Shown here in pieces: positions 1-12,126 of a stretch of 64,000 bases of DNA. Source of the stretch: Streptomyces coeruleorubidus (GTDB lineage Bacteria; Actinomycetota; Actinomycetes; Streptomycetales; Streptomycetaceae); contig NZ_CP118527.1 of assembly GCF_028885415.1 (NCBI RefSeq), forward strand, positions 1,674,001-1,738,000, written 5' to 3'. Position 1 is the first letter of the stretch; each line of letters opens with the position of its first letter. The translations under genes and the position numbers were made by a program. The notes below the pieces were generated by a model. The model was not told the origin of the DNA, ran no database searches, and was given only the letters and a program-made list of their open reading frames with translations.

Positions 1-45
1 CTCGAACAGTGGGAGTCCGGCGCGGAATTGGAACTGGAGTGCTGA
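1..45 (+). CDS. 3' end of an unidentified gene (partial)
   Basis: Frame 1 is open from the window edge to a TGA at 43-45 and encodes the tail LEQWESGAELELEC. Only 14 residues are visible, so no family can be assigned. It would be convergent with the VanX-like gene that ends at 104. An acidic tail ending in Cys is plausible coding sequence, but so short a frame could be open by chance. Confidence 0.35.
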   Translation, partial: LEQWESGAELELEC

Positions 46-103
46 GTTTCGGACACGCGGCGGACTGTAGCCGATCACGGAGCGGGCGTCTCGGGCGGGC
101 GGC

Positions 104-913
104 TCAGTGAGCGCTGGTGAGCGCCTTCCTGGACACGGGGAAGTCGAAGTAGGTGTCCGGGTAGGGCTCGGGCTTGTAGGTGTAGTGCCACCACTCCTCT
201 GCCAGGTTCACGAAGCCGAGGCCTTCGAGGGTGCTCTTGAGCAGCAGCCGGTTGGCGCGCTGTTCGCCCTGGACGCGTGGGTCGAGGGTGTGCGAGAGGG
301 TGTCGAAGCAGTCGAAGCCGGTGCCCATGTCGACGGAGTTGTCGGGGAACCGCTCCTCCTTGGGTGCGAAGCACGGCACGAGGGGCTCTCCGGGGTGGTA
401 CGGCCGGGTCGGCTTCGCCGGCAGTTTCACGAGGGTGACGTCCAGGGTCGATCCGCGGCTGTGGCCGGACTTCTCGGCGATGTAGCCGTCGGCGAACAGC
501 CGGGTCTTGTCGACGTTCGGGTAGAACTCGCCCTTCAAGGCCTGGTCGTCGAGGTCCTTGGCCCAGCGGACGAAGTGGTCCACCGCGCGCTGCGGCCGGT
601 AGCAGTCGTACACCTTGAGCGTGTAGCCCTGTCGCAGCAGCTTCGTCTGGGCCCTGTGGAGGGCTTGGGCTGCGGGGCGGGTGAGGACGCAGATCGGCTG
701 GGCGTAGCCGTCGATGCGCTCGCCGACGAAGTTGTGCGGGGTGAAGTAGCGGATCTCCTGGACGATCGTGGGGTCCACGCTTCTCAGGGCCACGAAGTCC
801 CTGGGGGCCTGGGGCCCGGTCTCGGCCTGGGCGGTGGCGGTGGGGGCGGTCGCTGCCAGCACGGCGGCGAAGGCGGTGATCAGGCCGCGTGCCACGGTGG
901 TGAGTCGTGTCAT
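104..913 (-). CDS. Secreted D-alanyl-D-alanine dipeptidase, VanX/DdpX type
   Basis: Predicted zinc peptidase (M15D) that hydrolyses D-Ala-D-Ala. The zinc and catalytic signature is visible: SGHSRGSTLDVTL supplies the first His and Asp, and EWWHY near the C-terminus supplies the catalytic Glu and last His ligand. The start at 913 gives 269 residues beginning MTRLTTVARG with a signal peptide (hydrophobic core about residues 8-30, AxA-like cleavage near ATAQA). The frame is open further upstream, but that part is basic and unlike the family. VanX of glycopeptide-resistance clusters is cytoplasmic and about 200 residues; the signal peptide and the lack of vanH/vanA here suggest extracytoplasmic D-Ala-D-Ala scavenging or cell-wall turnover instead. 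It diverges from the DUF35 gene. Confidence 0.88.
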   Translation of the reverse strand: MTRLTTVARGLITAFAAVLAATAPTATAQAETGPQAPRDFVALRSVDPTIVQEIRYFTPHNFVGERIDGYAQPICVLTRPAAQALHRAQTKLLRQGYTLKVYDCYRPQRAVDHFVRWAKDLDDQALKGEFYPNVDKTRLFADGYIAEKSGHSRGSTLDVTLVKLPAKPTRPYHPGEPLVPCFAPKEERFPDNSVDMGTGFDCFDTLSHTLDPRVQGEQRANRLLLKSTLEGLGFVNLAEEWWHYTYKPEPYPDTYFDFPVSRKALTSAH

Positions 914-984
914 GGCTCCTGCGTCTATCAGGAGACGGTCCCGCCGGGGAAGGGATGCCGAAATCCGGAAGGCCGTGGCAGACT

Positions 985-1001
985 TCTGACGTTCCGTCAG
1001 A
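985..1001. promoter_or_regulatory. Candidate operator, TCTGAC-n5-GTCAGA
   Basis: A perfect 6-bp inverted repeat with a 5-bp spacer sits in the 109-bp divergent gap between the VanX-like gene (start 913) and the DUF35 gene (start 1023). It lies 22 bp upstream of the GTG at 1023. Spacing and symmetry fit a TetR-type operator, often found before acyl-CoA genes; that assignment is inference. Confidence 0.45.
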
Positions 1002-1022
1002 TCCGGTCTGCGGGGAGGCACT

Positions 1023-1469
1023 GTGGCGCGTACTCGAACGCCGGTGGTGGCGGGGTGGTTCGCCGGGGAGGGGGACGGTTTCCGGCTGCTCGGCACGTGT
1101 TGTGCGGCGTGCGCCTCGGTCTTCTTCCCCCGCGAGGACCATCACTGCCGCAACCCCGCCTGCGCGGGCGGAGAGTTGGCGGAGGTCCCGCTGTCGCGGC
1201 GCGGCCGTGTCTGGTCGTACACGGACAGCCGGTATCGGCCGCCGTCACCCTACGTGAGCGATCCGGAACTTTCGTGGGAGCCGTGCGCGTTGATCGCTGT
1301 GGAGCTGGAGGCCGAGCGGATCGTGGTGCTGGGACAGGCGGCTCCCGGAGTCACCGTCGAGGATCTGACGGTGGGCATGGAGGTGGAGGTCGTGCCCGGC
1401 GTGCTCCACGAGGACGCGGAAACGACCTGGACGACGTGGCACTGGCGGCCGACGGGGGTGAGGGCGTGA
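1023..1469 (+). CDS. DUF35 OB-fold protein with zinc ribbon, partner of the thiolase-like protein
   Basis: A 148-residue protein with a rubredoxin-like zinc ribbon (CCAAC at about residues 26-30, then Cys residues near 43 and 48 in CRNPACAGG) followed by an OB-fold. The DUF35 family partners thiolase-fold proteins, for example ChsH2 with the steroid side-chain aldolase Ltp2. The GTG start is preceded by GGGGAGG at good spacing. The stop TGA overlaps the GTG of the next gene (GTGA at 1466-1469), so the two are translationally coupled and probably form one complex acting on acyl-CoA. The substrate cannot be read from sequence. Confidence 0.85.
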   Translation: MARTRTPVVAGWFAGEGDGFRLLGTCCAACASVFFPREDHHCRNPACAGGELAEVPLSRRGRVWSYTDSRYRPPSPYVSDPELSWEPCALIAVELEAERIVVLGQAAPGVTVEDLTVGMEVEVVPGVLHEDAETTWTTWHWRPTGVRA

Positions 1470-2656
1470 CGGGCGAGGTGGCGGTGCTGGGCGCGGGCAT
1501 GCACCCGTGGGGCAAGTGGGGACGGAACTTCGTCGAGTACGGCGTCGCAGCCGCCCGCGCGGCGCTGACCGACGCCCGGCTGGACTGGCGGGACATCGGC
1601 TCGATCATCGGCGCGGACACCGTCCGCGGCGGCTATCCCGGGTATGTCGCCGGAGCTACGTTCGCGAAAGCACTGGGCTGGCAAGGGGCCCGGGTCGCGA
1701 GCGTGTATGCGGCGTGCGCGTCCGGGGCCCAGGCCGTGGACGCCGCGCGGGCCCAGATCCTCTCCGGGCTCGCCGATGTGGTGCTCGTGGTGGGAGCCGA
1801 TGCCGCTCCCAAGGGATTCTTCCGCCCTGCGGGCGGCGACCGGCCCGACGATCCCGACTGGCTGCGGTTCCGGGTTCTCGGGGCGACCAATCCCGTGTAC
1901 TTCGGGTTGTACGCCCGCAGGCGCATGGCCATACACGGTGACACCCCTGAAGACTTCGCACAGGTGAAGGTGAAGAACGCCGCGATGGGAGCGCTGAACC
2001 CCAACGCGCGCTACCGCAAGCGGGTCACCGCCGAGGAGGTCGCCGCCTCCGCCGTCGTCGCCGACCCGCTGCGGCTGCTCGACATCTGCGCGACCTCCGA
2101 CGGCGGCGCCGCTGTGGTGCTCTCCAGCTTGGAGTTCGCGCGGCGGCACGGCCATGCGGATCCGGTGCGGATCCGGGCCGTGTCCACGGTGACGCCGCGT
2201 TACCCGAACACCGTGCTGGACCTGCCGGACATCGCCACGGACTCCGCGGTGGCCGTCGATCCGCCGGCCGCGACGTTCCGGATGTCGATCGCCCGGGCGG
2301 CCTACGAGGAGGCGGGAATCGGGCCGGAGGACCTGTCGCTGGCCGAGGTCTACGACCTGTCCACGGCGCTCGAGTTGCAGTGGTACGAGGACCTGGGGCT
2401 GTGCGGTGAGGGCGAGGGCGTGAAGCTGCTGCGGGACGGGGAGACGGCCCTGGGCGGGCGAATACCGGTGAACGCCAGCGGTGGGCTGGCCTCCTTCGGC
2501 GAGGCGGTTCCGGCGCAGGCGATAGCCCAGGTGTGCGAGCTCGCCTGGCAGTTGCGCGGTGACGCAGGTGACCGGCAGGTCGCGGGAGCTCGCGTGGGCA
2601 TCAGTGCGAACCAGGGGTTGTTCGGGCATGGATCGGCGGTGATCGCGGTGCGATGA
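1466..2656 (+). CDS. Thiolase-fold protein, lipid-transfer/Ltp-aldolase type
   Basis: A 396-residue thiolase-superfamily protein starting VTGEVAVLGAG. The nucleophile-type motif YAACASGAQAVDAAR is present near residue 87. The usual thiolase His motif (GHP) is replaced by SFGEAVP after VNASGG, and the C-terminal Cys motif is replaced by NQGLFGHGSA. That pattern fits nonspecific lipid-transfer proteins and Ltp2-type retro-aldolases more than true acetyl-CoA acetyltransferases. Coupling to a DUF35 gene supports an Ltp2-ChsH2-like heterocomplex. The frame is open far upstream to 107, but that part is antisense to the VanX gene and not coding. Confidence 0.82.
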   Translation: MTGEVAVLGAGMHPWGKWGRNFVEYGVAAARAALTDARLDWRDIGSIIGADTVRGGYPGYVAGATFAKALGWQGARVASVYAACASGAQAVDAARAQILSGLADVVLVVGADAAPKGFFRPAGGDRPDDPDWLRFRVLGATNPVYFGLYARRRMAIHGDTPEDFAQVKVKNAAMGALNPNARYRKRVTAEEVAASAVVADPLRLLDICATSDGGAAVVLSSLEFARRHGHADPVRIRAVSTVTPRYPNTVLDLPDIATDSAVAVDPPAATFRMSIARAAYEEAGIGPEDLSLAEVYDLSTALELQWYEDLGLCGEGEGVKLLRDGETALGGRIPVNASGGLASFGEAVPAQAIAQVCELAWQLRGDAGDRQVAGARVGISANQGLFGHGSAVIAVR

Positions 2657-2700
2657 ACCGAGAGGGGCGTACCGAGAGGGGCGTACGCGGCACGGGCTGT

Positions 2701-2779
2701 GCCGGTCACGGCATGGGGGGGCCGGTCACGACATGGGGGGGCCGGTCACGGCATGGGGGGCCGGTCACGGCATGGGGCG
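2701..2779. repeat. 20-bp tandem repeat, about 3.9 copies
   Basis: Units start at 2701, 2721, 2741 and 2760 with the consensus gccggtcacggcatgggggg; the second copy has one change and the last lacks one base. They lie in the 377-bp gap after the thiolase-like gene. The unit length is not a multiple of three, which argues against coding use. Confidence 0.9.
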
Positions 2780-2870
2780 GGGCTGGGACGCGACAAGTGC
2801 CGGGCCTGGACGGCGTGACCGGGGGCCGAGAATGGCGCGGGGCGGTGCGGCGCGGGCGCGGGTGGTGCGG

Positions 2871-2930
2871 GCGCTGGTGGGGCAGGCGCTGGTGGGGCAG
2901 GCGCTGGTGGGGCGGGCGCCGGTGGGGCGG
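2871..2930. repeat. 15-bp tandem repeat, 4 copies
   Basis: Units at 2871, 2886, 2901 and 2916 read gcgctggtggggcag, drifting to gcgccggtggggcgg. On the minus strand they would encode an Ala-Pro repeat, but no plausible minus-strand gene is present. They form the second half of the repeat-rich spacer upstream of the EAL-GGDEF gene. Confidence 0.88.
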
Positions 2931-3033
2931 CCGCAGACGGGCCTTGGCATACGCTGTGTGACCGCTCCGGAATCCTGCGTGAACGTCTCATGAACTGCGC
3001 TTGGGCGTGCGCCGATGGAGTCATCATGCTCCC

Positions 3034-4686
3034 GTGCACTCCTGGACGGACACTCTCCGCTTCGCCTTCCAACCGGTGGTCAATCTGACGACCGGAGCGG
3101 TCGCGGGACTGGAGATACTCGCCCGCCCGGAGACCGGCGACATCCTGGCCGAGGCCCGCAGGGATCCCGAGCTCGACAGCCGGCTGGCGGTGTCGGCGGT
3201 CCGCGCGGCGGTGCGCAAGGAGACCCTGCTGCCGCTCTTCGTCAACGTGTTCGCCGGCACTCTCGCCGACCTCGGCGGGCTCCCTTCGCTGCACGACGCC
3301 GTGCGCGAGGCGGGGCGGCTTCCGTGGGAGGTGACGATCGACGTCTGTCCGACGTACACGCACGTGCCTCAGCGGGCACTGCTGGAGGCGGTGTCCAGGC
3401 TGCGCGGTCAGGGCTTCCGGATCTGCGCGGACGGTGTCGGGGACGGGGACGTGCCTTTGCGGCTCCTGTCGGACATCACGCCCGACCTGGTGAAGCTGGA
3501 CGCGTCGCTGCTGGCGCGGCCGGCGGTGGTGCGGTCGATGCGGACACTGTGCGACGAGTTGGGGGCTCTCCTGGCTGTCGAAGGCGTGGAGACCGAAGGG
3601 CAGTGCGCGGCGGCGCTGGCGGCCGGGGCGCAGTTGGCGCAGGGCGAACTGTTCGCCCCGCCGGCCCGGCTGCCCGCCGCGGACGTATACGTTCCGCCCC
3701 GCTCCCCCGCCGATGTGGCCGTGCCGCGGTCCGGGCCGTCGGTGCGGGAGTTCGTACGACCCGCCGCGCTGCTGCCCGCCACGGCGTCCGCGGGGCAGGT
3801 GCGGGCACTGCTGACCGGGTCGCCGGACGTGTCCGGGGTGCTGCTCGTGGACACCGCCGGAGTACCGGTCCGGTCGGTGCACCGGTCCCGCTTCCTGTTG
3901 TCGATGTCGGGGCGCTACGGGCATGCCCTGTACGCCGACCGGCCCGCGGCCAAGCTCGGTGACCCACCGCGGACGGTGGGCATCGACGCCACCGCCTGGG
4001 AGGTGCTGGACGTCGTGGCGGTCGGCGAACGGGACCGTACCTCGGACGACGTCGCCGTCGTCGACGAGTACGGGCGGTGTGTGGGCGTCGTACGGCTCGC
4101 GGATCTCGTGCGCGCACTGGCCGAGACACGGGTGGAGGAGGCGGCGGGGCTCAATCCGCTGACGCGTCTGCCCGGCTCTGACACGATCACCGGTGAGGTG
4201 GACCGGCGGATCGCGTCCGGACGGGCCTTCGCGCTGAGCTGGCTGGACGTCGACCACTTCAAGCAGATCAACGACGGGGCCGGGTTCGCGGCGGGCGACG
4301 AGCTGATCCGGGCGGTGGGGCGAGCGCTGCAGCAGGCCGCGACCGACGGCACCCGCGTGGGACACATCGGCGGCGACGACTTCCTGGTGCTCGCCGAACC
4401 GGAAGGCCTCGATCCGCTGGCCGCCTCCGTGCTGGACGCCCCGTGGTCGGCGGGCGGTCGGCCGGTCACGCTGTCGCTCGCCACAGTGCTGTGCGCACCG
4501 GGCAGCGTGACCGACCACCGGCAGGCGGCTGCTTGTCTCGCGCCGCTGAAGAAGGCGGCGAAGGCGTTGCACGGGGCGAGTTGGGTGCTGGCCCGAGCGG
4601 GCATGCCCGGGCATGAGACCCGCCGTGGCGCCGAGCCGACGCCGGCACCGGCCCGGTGTGGAGTGGCGGAGCCGGGCGGCGGCTGA
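3034..4686 (+). CDS. EAL-CBS-GGDEF cyclic-di-GMP signalling protein
   Basis: A 550-residue protein in the order EAL domain (about 1-225), two CBS-like repeats (about 235-375), GGDEF domain (about 380-530). In the EAL domain the ExLxR motif survives as EILAR and EGVET is intact, but the DDFG metal site reads DGVG and the ELTE-like segment reads EVTID, so phosphodiesterase activity is doubtful. The GGDEF domain keeps LDVDHFKQIND and GGDDF, compatible with diguanylate cyclase activity, and has no RxxD inhibitory site just before it. GTG 3034 was chosen because homology to EAL begins at once (HSWTDTLRFAFQPV); an upstream TTG at 3001 is possible. No membrane segment is seen. Confidence 0.88.
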   Translation: MHSWTDTLRFAFQPVVNLTTGAVAGLEILARPETGDILAEARRDPELDSRLAVSAVRAAVRKETLLPLFVNVFAGTLADLGGLPSLHDAVREAGRLPWEVTIDVCPTYTHVPQRALLEAVSRLRGQGFRICADGVGDGDVPLRLLSDITPDLVKLDASLLARPAVVRSMRTLCDELGALLAVEGVETEGQCAAALAAGAQLAQGELFAPPARLPAADVYVPPRSPADVAVPRSGPSVREFVRPAALLPATASAGQVRALLTGSPDVSGVLLVDTAGVPVRSVHRSRFLLSMSGRYGHALYADRPAAKLGDPPRTVGIDATAWEVLDVVAVGERDRTSDDVAVVDEYGRCVGVVRLADLVRALAETRVEEAAGLNPLTRLPGSDTITGEVDRRIASGRAFALSWLDVDHFKQINDGAGFAAGDELIRAVGRALQQAATDGTRVGHIGGDDFLVLAEPEGLDPLAASVLDAPWSAGGRPVTLSLATVLCAPGSVTDHRQAAACLAPLKKAAKALHGASWVLARAGMPGHETRRGAEPTPAPARCGVAEPGGG

Positions 4687-4720
4687 GAGGGGCTCGTGGC
4701 GGCTGAGAGGGGCTCGTGGG
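4681..4720. repeat. 20-bp tandem duplication across the EAL-GGDEF stop codon
   Basis: ggctgagaggggctcgtgg(c/g) occurs twice, at 4681-4700 and 4701-4720. The first copy contains the TGA stop at 4684-4686. The 20-bp period puts the second TGA in another frame. Confidence 0.88.
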
Positions 4721-4798
4721 GCCGGGCTGAGGCCATCGGGGGTGCGGGGGCAGGACAGGGGTCCGTACGGACGTCGGTGGGGTCGTAGCGCTGTCGAG

Positions 4799-4836
4799 GG
4801 CGGGCGTCTGGGCACGGCCGTGCCCAGACGCCCGCC
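4799..4836. terminator. 38-bp perfect palindrome, probable terminator
   Basis: Every base from 4799 to 4836 pairs symmetrically about 4817/4818 (core cacggccgtg), giving up to 19 bp of stem with almost no loop. It lies 113 bp after the EAL-GGDEF stop and has no T-run, as is common for Streptomyces terminators. A protein-binding site is the alternative. Confidence 0.65.
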
Positions 4837-5410
4837 AGGGCCCTGAACCGGGCCGGGATCGGGGGCGCAACTCGTCCGGTTGAGAGACCGCCTGGTCAGG
4901 TGGATGCTGGTGGCTAGCAAGCGAGGAAAGTCAGGTGCGGCTGGGCGGTCGCCTTCGGCGGGGCTCAGCGGAGGCCGGACGACACCACCAGCAAGGCCTC
5001 GCGCGGCTCGCCAAGGCCCGCGCAGGCGCCGACCAGATCCGAACAACGACCCGACCGGGCGCCGCCAGGGCCGTGCAACCGGCCCCCCGGCCCGGCAGGA
5101 GCCCGAACCGCCGTCACATGGCCGTCAACCGTTGCGGTCGGCGACCTTGACGCCCCCTGGGTGCCGGTGAACACTTCCGGTGTCAGTCGACATCGCCGTA
5201 CATACTCGGCGTATCCGGCACTGCGGCGCGCTGGCGCGCCTGCGCCAAGGCCCTTTCCCCCACGGGCGATTCGGCTGCGACGGCACGCTCGTCACGGATG
5301 CCGGGCGGGGCGCGGGATCTCCCTGCCTTCGGCTGAAGTAGCCATGGGAAACGCACCCTGCACATGAGGACCGGGGCGGATCGTCCCCGGGCCTTGGCCT
5401 AGGAGCCGCC
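4837..5410. other. Non-coding stretch upstream of glpF
   Basis: No convincing gene here: the open frames have poor codon pattern and no homology I recognise. It should carry the glpF promoter. TTGACG at 5147-5152 is a possible -35 but lacks a good -10. No gylR-like IclR gene is nearby, unlike the classical gyl operon of Streptomyces, so control of this glycerol operon is not visible. Confidence 0.5.
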
Positions 5411-6208
5411 ATGAGCAACGTAGACATCTTCGTCGGCGAGATCATCGGCACGGCGATCCTGATCCTTTTCGGCGCTGGCGTCTGCGCCGCCGTCACCCTG
5501 AGATTCTCGAAGGCAAGGGCGTCGGGCTGGATCGTCATCGCGTTCGGCTGGGGCTTCGGTGTCCTGGCCGGCGCGTACACCGCCGCCCCGCTGTCGGGCG
5601 GCCACATCAACCCCGCCGTCACTCTCGGCCTGGCCGTCGACACCGGCGTGTGGGGCAAGGTCTGGGTCTACCTCCTCGGCCAGATCGTGGGGGCGATGCT
5701 GGGCGCCGTCCTCGCGTACCTGCTCTACTTCGCCCAGTTCCGGGCCAACGTACGGCAGACGGGCACCACGGACGGCACGGTGGACGAACCGGTGCCTACG
5801 CTCGGCATCTTCTCCACCATCCCGGAGATCAGGAACCCGGTCGCCAACCTGATGACGGAGATCCTCGCGACCATCGCCCTGGTGCTTCCCATCCTCGCGC
5901 TGGTCGGCGATGACAGGATCGTCCAGGGTGTCGGCATCGGACCGATCCCGGGCGAAGAAGCCGGAATCTATGGCTCCGGCATCTCGATCCTCCTGGTGGC
6001 CCTGCTGGTCGTCGGGATCGGCCTCTCGCTCGGTGGGCCCACCGGCTACGCGATCAACCCCGCACGTGACCTGGGCCCGCGCATCGTGCACCAGTTCCTC
6101 CCGATCCCGAACAAGGGAACGTCCGACTGGGGGTACGCCTGGATCCCGGTGGTGGGGCCCGCGGTCGGCGGAATTCTCGGGGCCCTCATCTACAACGCAG
6201 CCTTCTGA
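5411..6208 (+). CDS. glpF: Glycerol uptake facilitator (MIP family)
   Basis: A 265-residue aquaglyceroporin for passive glycerol entry through the cytoplasmic membrane. Both half-helix motifs are seen: GGHINPAVTLGLAV (first NPA, about residue 65) and YAINPARDLGPR (second NPA, about residue 220); the Asp after NPAR in the second is the glycerol-channel hallmark. The ATG is preceded by aggag at good spacing. glpK follows after 21 bp, so glycerol entry and trapping are co-expressed. Six hydrophobic segments fit the family length. Confidence 0.95.
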   Translation: MSNVDIFVGEIIGTAILILFGAGVCAAVTLRFSKARASGWIVIAFGWGFGVLAGAYTAAPLSGGHINPAVTLGLAVDTGVWGKVWVYLLGQIVGAMLGAVLAYLLYFAQFRANVRQTGTTDGTVDEPVPTLGIFSTIPEIRNPVANLMTEILATIALVLPILALVGDDRIVQGVGIGPIPGEEAGIYGSGISILLVALLVVGIGLSLGGPTGYAINPARDLGPRIVHQFLPIPNKGTSDWGYAWIPVVGPAVGGILGALIYNAAF

Positions 6209-6229
6209 CCAAGCGATCAAGAGGTAGCC

Positions 6230-7750
6230 ATGACGGACAACTCCGAGAAATTCGTAGCAGCGATCGACCAGGGCACCACCTCAAGCCGCTGCATCGTCTT
6301 CAACCAGGACGGCGCCATCGTCGCCGTGGACCAGCGCGAGCACCGCCAGATCTTCCCGAAACCCGGGTGGGTGGAGCACGACGCCACCGAGATCTGGTCC
6401 AAGGTGCAGGCGGTGGTCGCCGGGGCGCTCGCCAAGGCCGGGCTGCGTGCCGACCAGCTGAGCGCGATGGGGATCACGAACCAGCGCGAGACGACCCTTC
6501 TGTGGGACCGCACGACGGGGAAGCCGGTGCACAACGCCATCGTGTGGCAGGACACGCGGACGGCGGCGCTGTGCAACCAGCTGGGCGGCTCGGACGGGCA
6601 GGACCGTTTCCGGGAGCAGACGGGTCTGCCGCTGGCGACCTACTTCTCCGGACCCAAGGCGGCCTGGCTGCTCGACAACGTGCCCGACCTCCGGGCCCGG
6701 GCCGAACGCGGTGAGATCGCCTTCGGGACGATCGACTCCTGGCTGATCTGGAACCTCACCGGCGGCACCGACGGCGGGCAGCACGTCACCGACGTGACCA
6801 ACGCCGGGCGCACCATGCTGATGAACCTGGAGACCCTGCAGTGGGACTCCTCGATCCTCTCGGCGATGAACATCCCCGAGGCCATGCTGCCCGAGATCCG
6901 GTCCTCCGCCGAGGTGTACGGCACCGCTTTCGGCCAGCTCGCCGGTGTGCCCGTGGCCTCCGCGCTGGGCGACCAGCAGGCCGCCGTGTTCGGACAGGCC
7001 TGCTACGACGTGGGCACCGCGAAGAACACGTACGGCACGGGAAGCTTCCTGCTGCTCAACACCGGCAACCGCCCGGTTGCGTCGAAGAGCGGTCTGCTGA
7101 CGACGATGGGGTACAAGATCGGCAGCGAGGCGCCGGTCTACTGTCTGGAGGGGTCGATAGCCATAACGGGCGCGCTGGTCCAGTGGTTCCGCGACCAGCT
7201 CGGTATCATCCGTACCGCCGACGAGATCGAGCCCCTGGCCGCGAGCGTGGAGGACAACGGCGGCGCGTACATCGTGCCGGCGTTCTCGGGCCTGTTCGCG
7301 CCGTACTGGCGCTCCGACGCGCGTGGCGTGGTCACCGGGCTGACCCGGTACGTCACCAAGGCGCACCTCGCGCGCGCGGTGCTGGAGGCGACGAGCTGGC
7401 AGACACGCGAGGTCGTGGACGCCATGTACCAGGACTCCGGGGTGCACATCACCACCCTGAAGGTCGACGGCGGCATGACGAAGAACAACCTGCTCATGCA
7501 GCACCAGGCGGACGTGCTCGACGTGCCGGTGGTGCGGCCCAAGGTCTCCGAGACGACCTGTCTGGGCGCCGCGTACGCGGCCGGTCTGGCCACCGGTGTG
7601 TGGAACGACCTGGACGAGCTCAAGGCGCACTGGCAGAAGGACGTCGAGTGGACGCCGTCCATGGATGCGTCGGTGCGGGACCGCGAGCACCACAACTGGC
7701 GCAAGGCCGTGGAGAGGAGCTTCGGCTGGGAGGAGGACGGCGACAGCTAG
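6230..7750 (+). CDS. glpK: Glycerol kinase
   Basis: A 506-residue FGGY-family kinase making sn-glycerol 3-phosphate from glycerol and ATP. It begins with the family phosphate-binding segment [15 protein letters not shown]; the substrate loop reads NQRETTLLW and the C-terminal FGGY signature region [17 protein letters not shown] is intact. The length is typical. SD gaggt sits just before ATG 6230. It forms a two-gene operon with glpF. No glpD follows: the next gene is convergent, so glycerol-3-phosphate dehydrogenase must be encoded elsewhere. Confidence 0.96.
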   Translation: MTDNSEKFVAAIDQGTTSSRCIVFNQDGAIVAVDQREHRQIFPKPGWVEHDATEIWSKVQAVVAGALAKAGLRADQLSAMGITNQRETTLLWDRTTGKPVHNAIVWQDTRTAALCNQLGGSDGQDRFREQTGLPLATYFSGPKAAWLLDNVPDLRARAERGEIAFGTIDSWLIWNLTGGTDGGQHVTDVTNAGRTMLMNLETLQWDSSILSAMNIPEAMLPEIRSSAEVYGTAFGQLAGVPVASALGDQQAAVFGQACYDVGTAKNTYGTGSFLLLNTGNRPVASKSGLLTTMGYKIGSEAPVYCLEGSIAITGALVQWFRDQLGIIRTADEIEPLAASVEDNGGAYIVPAFSGLFAPYWRSDARGVVTGLTRYVTKAHLARAVLEATSWQTREVVDAMYQDSGVHITTLKVDGGMTKNNLLMQHQADVLDVPVVRPKVSETTCLGAAYAAGLATGVWNDLDELKAHWQKDVEWTPSMDASVRDREHHNWRKAVERSFGWEEDGDS

Positions 7751-7809
7751 CCACACGCGCGTGGGGCGTCGTCCGCACCCACGCGCGCGTGGAGCGGCGT
7801 TCGCGGACT

Positions 7810-7845
7810 GCGGACCGTACCCCTGTCGGCGGGGGTACGGTCCGC
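7810..7845. terminator. Bidirectional terminator between glpK and cvnD
   Basis: A perfect 14-bp stem (7810-7823 with 7832-7845, gcggaccgtacccc and its complement) around an 8-base loop. It sits between two convergent genes. A second, weaker inverted repeat (cgcgcgtggg / cccacgcgcg, within about 7757-7788) precedes it. Confidence 0.82.
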
Positions 7846-7865
7846 GCCCGCCGGTCGGCCGAGCG

Positions 7866-8451
7866 TCAGGTGGTCACCGTCTGGCGGCGGTCGGCCGCGT
7901 ACGCCATGGCGTGCTCGACGACGCCGATGAGTGCCTCCTTGACCGACTCGCGGTCGCGGGCGTCGCACATCAGGAGCGGTACGCCGTCGTCGAGGTCGAG
8001 GGCCTGGCGCACGTCCTCGACCGGGTAACGCGGGGCGCCCTCGAAGCAGTTGACGCCGACGAGGAACGGTATCGAGCGCCGTTCGAAGTAGTCGACGGCG
8101 GCGAAGGAGTCCTCCAGGCGGCGGGTGTCGGCGAGCACGACGGCACCGAGCGCACCCTCGGAGAGCTCGTCCCACATGAACCAGAACCGCTCCTGGCCGG
8201 GCGTGCCGAAGAGGTACAGCACCAGGTCCTCGCGGAGCGTGATGCGGCCGAAGTCCATGGCCACGGTCGTGGTGTGCTTGCCCTCCACACCGCTGGTGTC
8301 GTCGACCGGGCGCCCGGCCTCGGTGAGCAGCTCCTCGGTGCGCAGCGGCCGGATCTCGCTGACCGCGCCGACGAGCGTGGTCTTGCCCACGCCGAAGCCG
8401 CCGGCCACCAGGATCTTGAGCGTGACGGGCTCGACCGGAGGCTTGCCGCGC

Positions 8452-8471
<20 letters not shown>
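7866..8471 (-). CDS. cvnD: Conservon Ras-like GTPase CvnD
   Basis: A 201-residue small GTP-binding protein of the MglA/CvnD type. The P-loop is GGFGVGKTT near residue 18, switch II reads FGTPGQERF, and the base-recognition motif is degenerate (VNCFEG instead of NKxD), as usual for CvnD. The start at 8471 is fixed by aggag 9 nt upstream and lies inside the end of the hydantoinase gene, a 20-bp overlap that implies translational coupling. In other conservons cvnD directly follows cvnC; here a 3.65-kb enzyme gene separates them. CvnA-D are thought to form a membrane-associated, G-protein-like signalling complex affecting development and antibiotic production. Confidence 0.93.
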
Positions 8472-12102
<3,631 letters not shown>

Positions 12103-12126
12103 GTCAGTACCCCGCTTCCGCGCTGC

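Noticed and set aside
2653..2961. Plus-strand open frame through the tandem repeats after the thiolase-like gene
   Set aside because: The product is Gly/Arg/Trp-rich repeat sequence, the 20-bp unit shifts frame each copy, and no SD precedes it.
4880..5170. Plus-strand frame upstream of glpF
   Set aside because: Arg/Pro-rich, no SD, and overlapped by frames of similar length on both strands.
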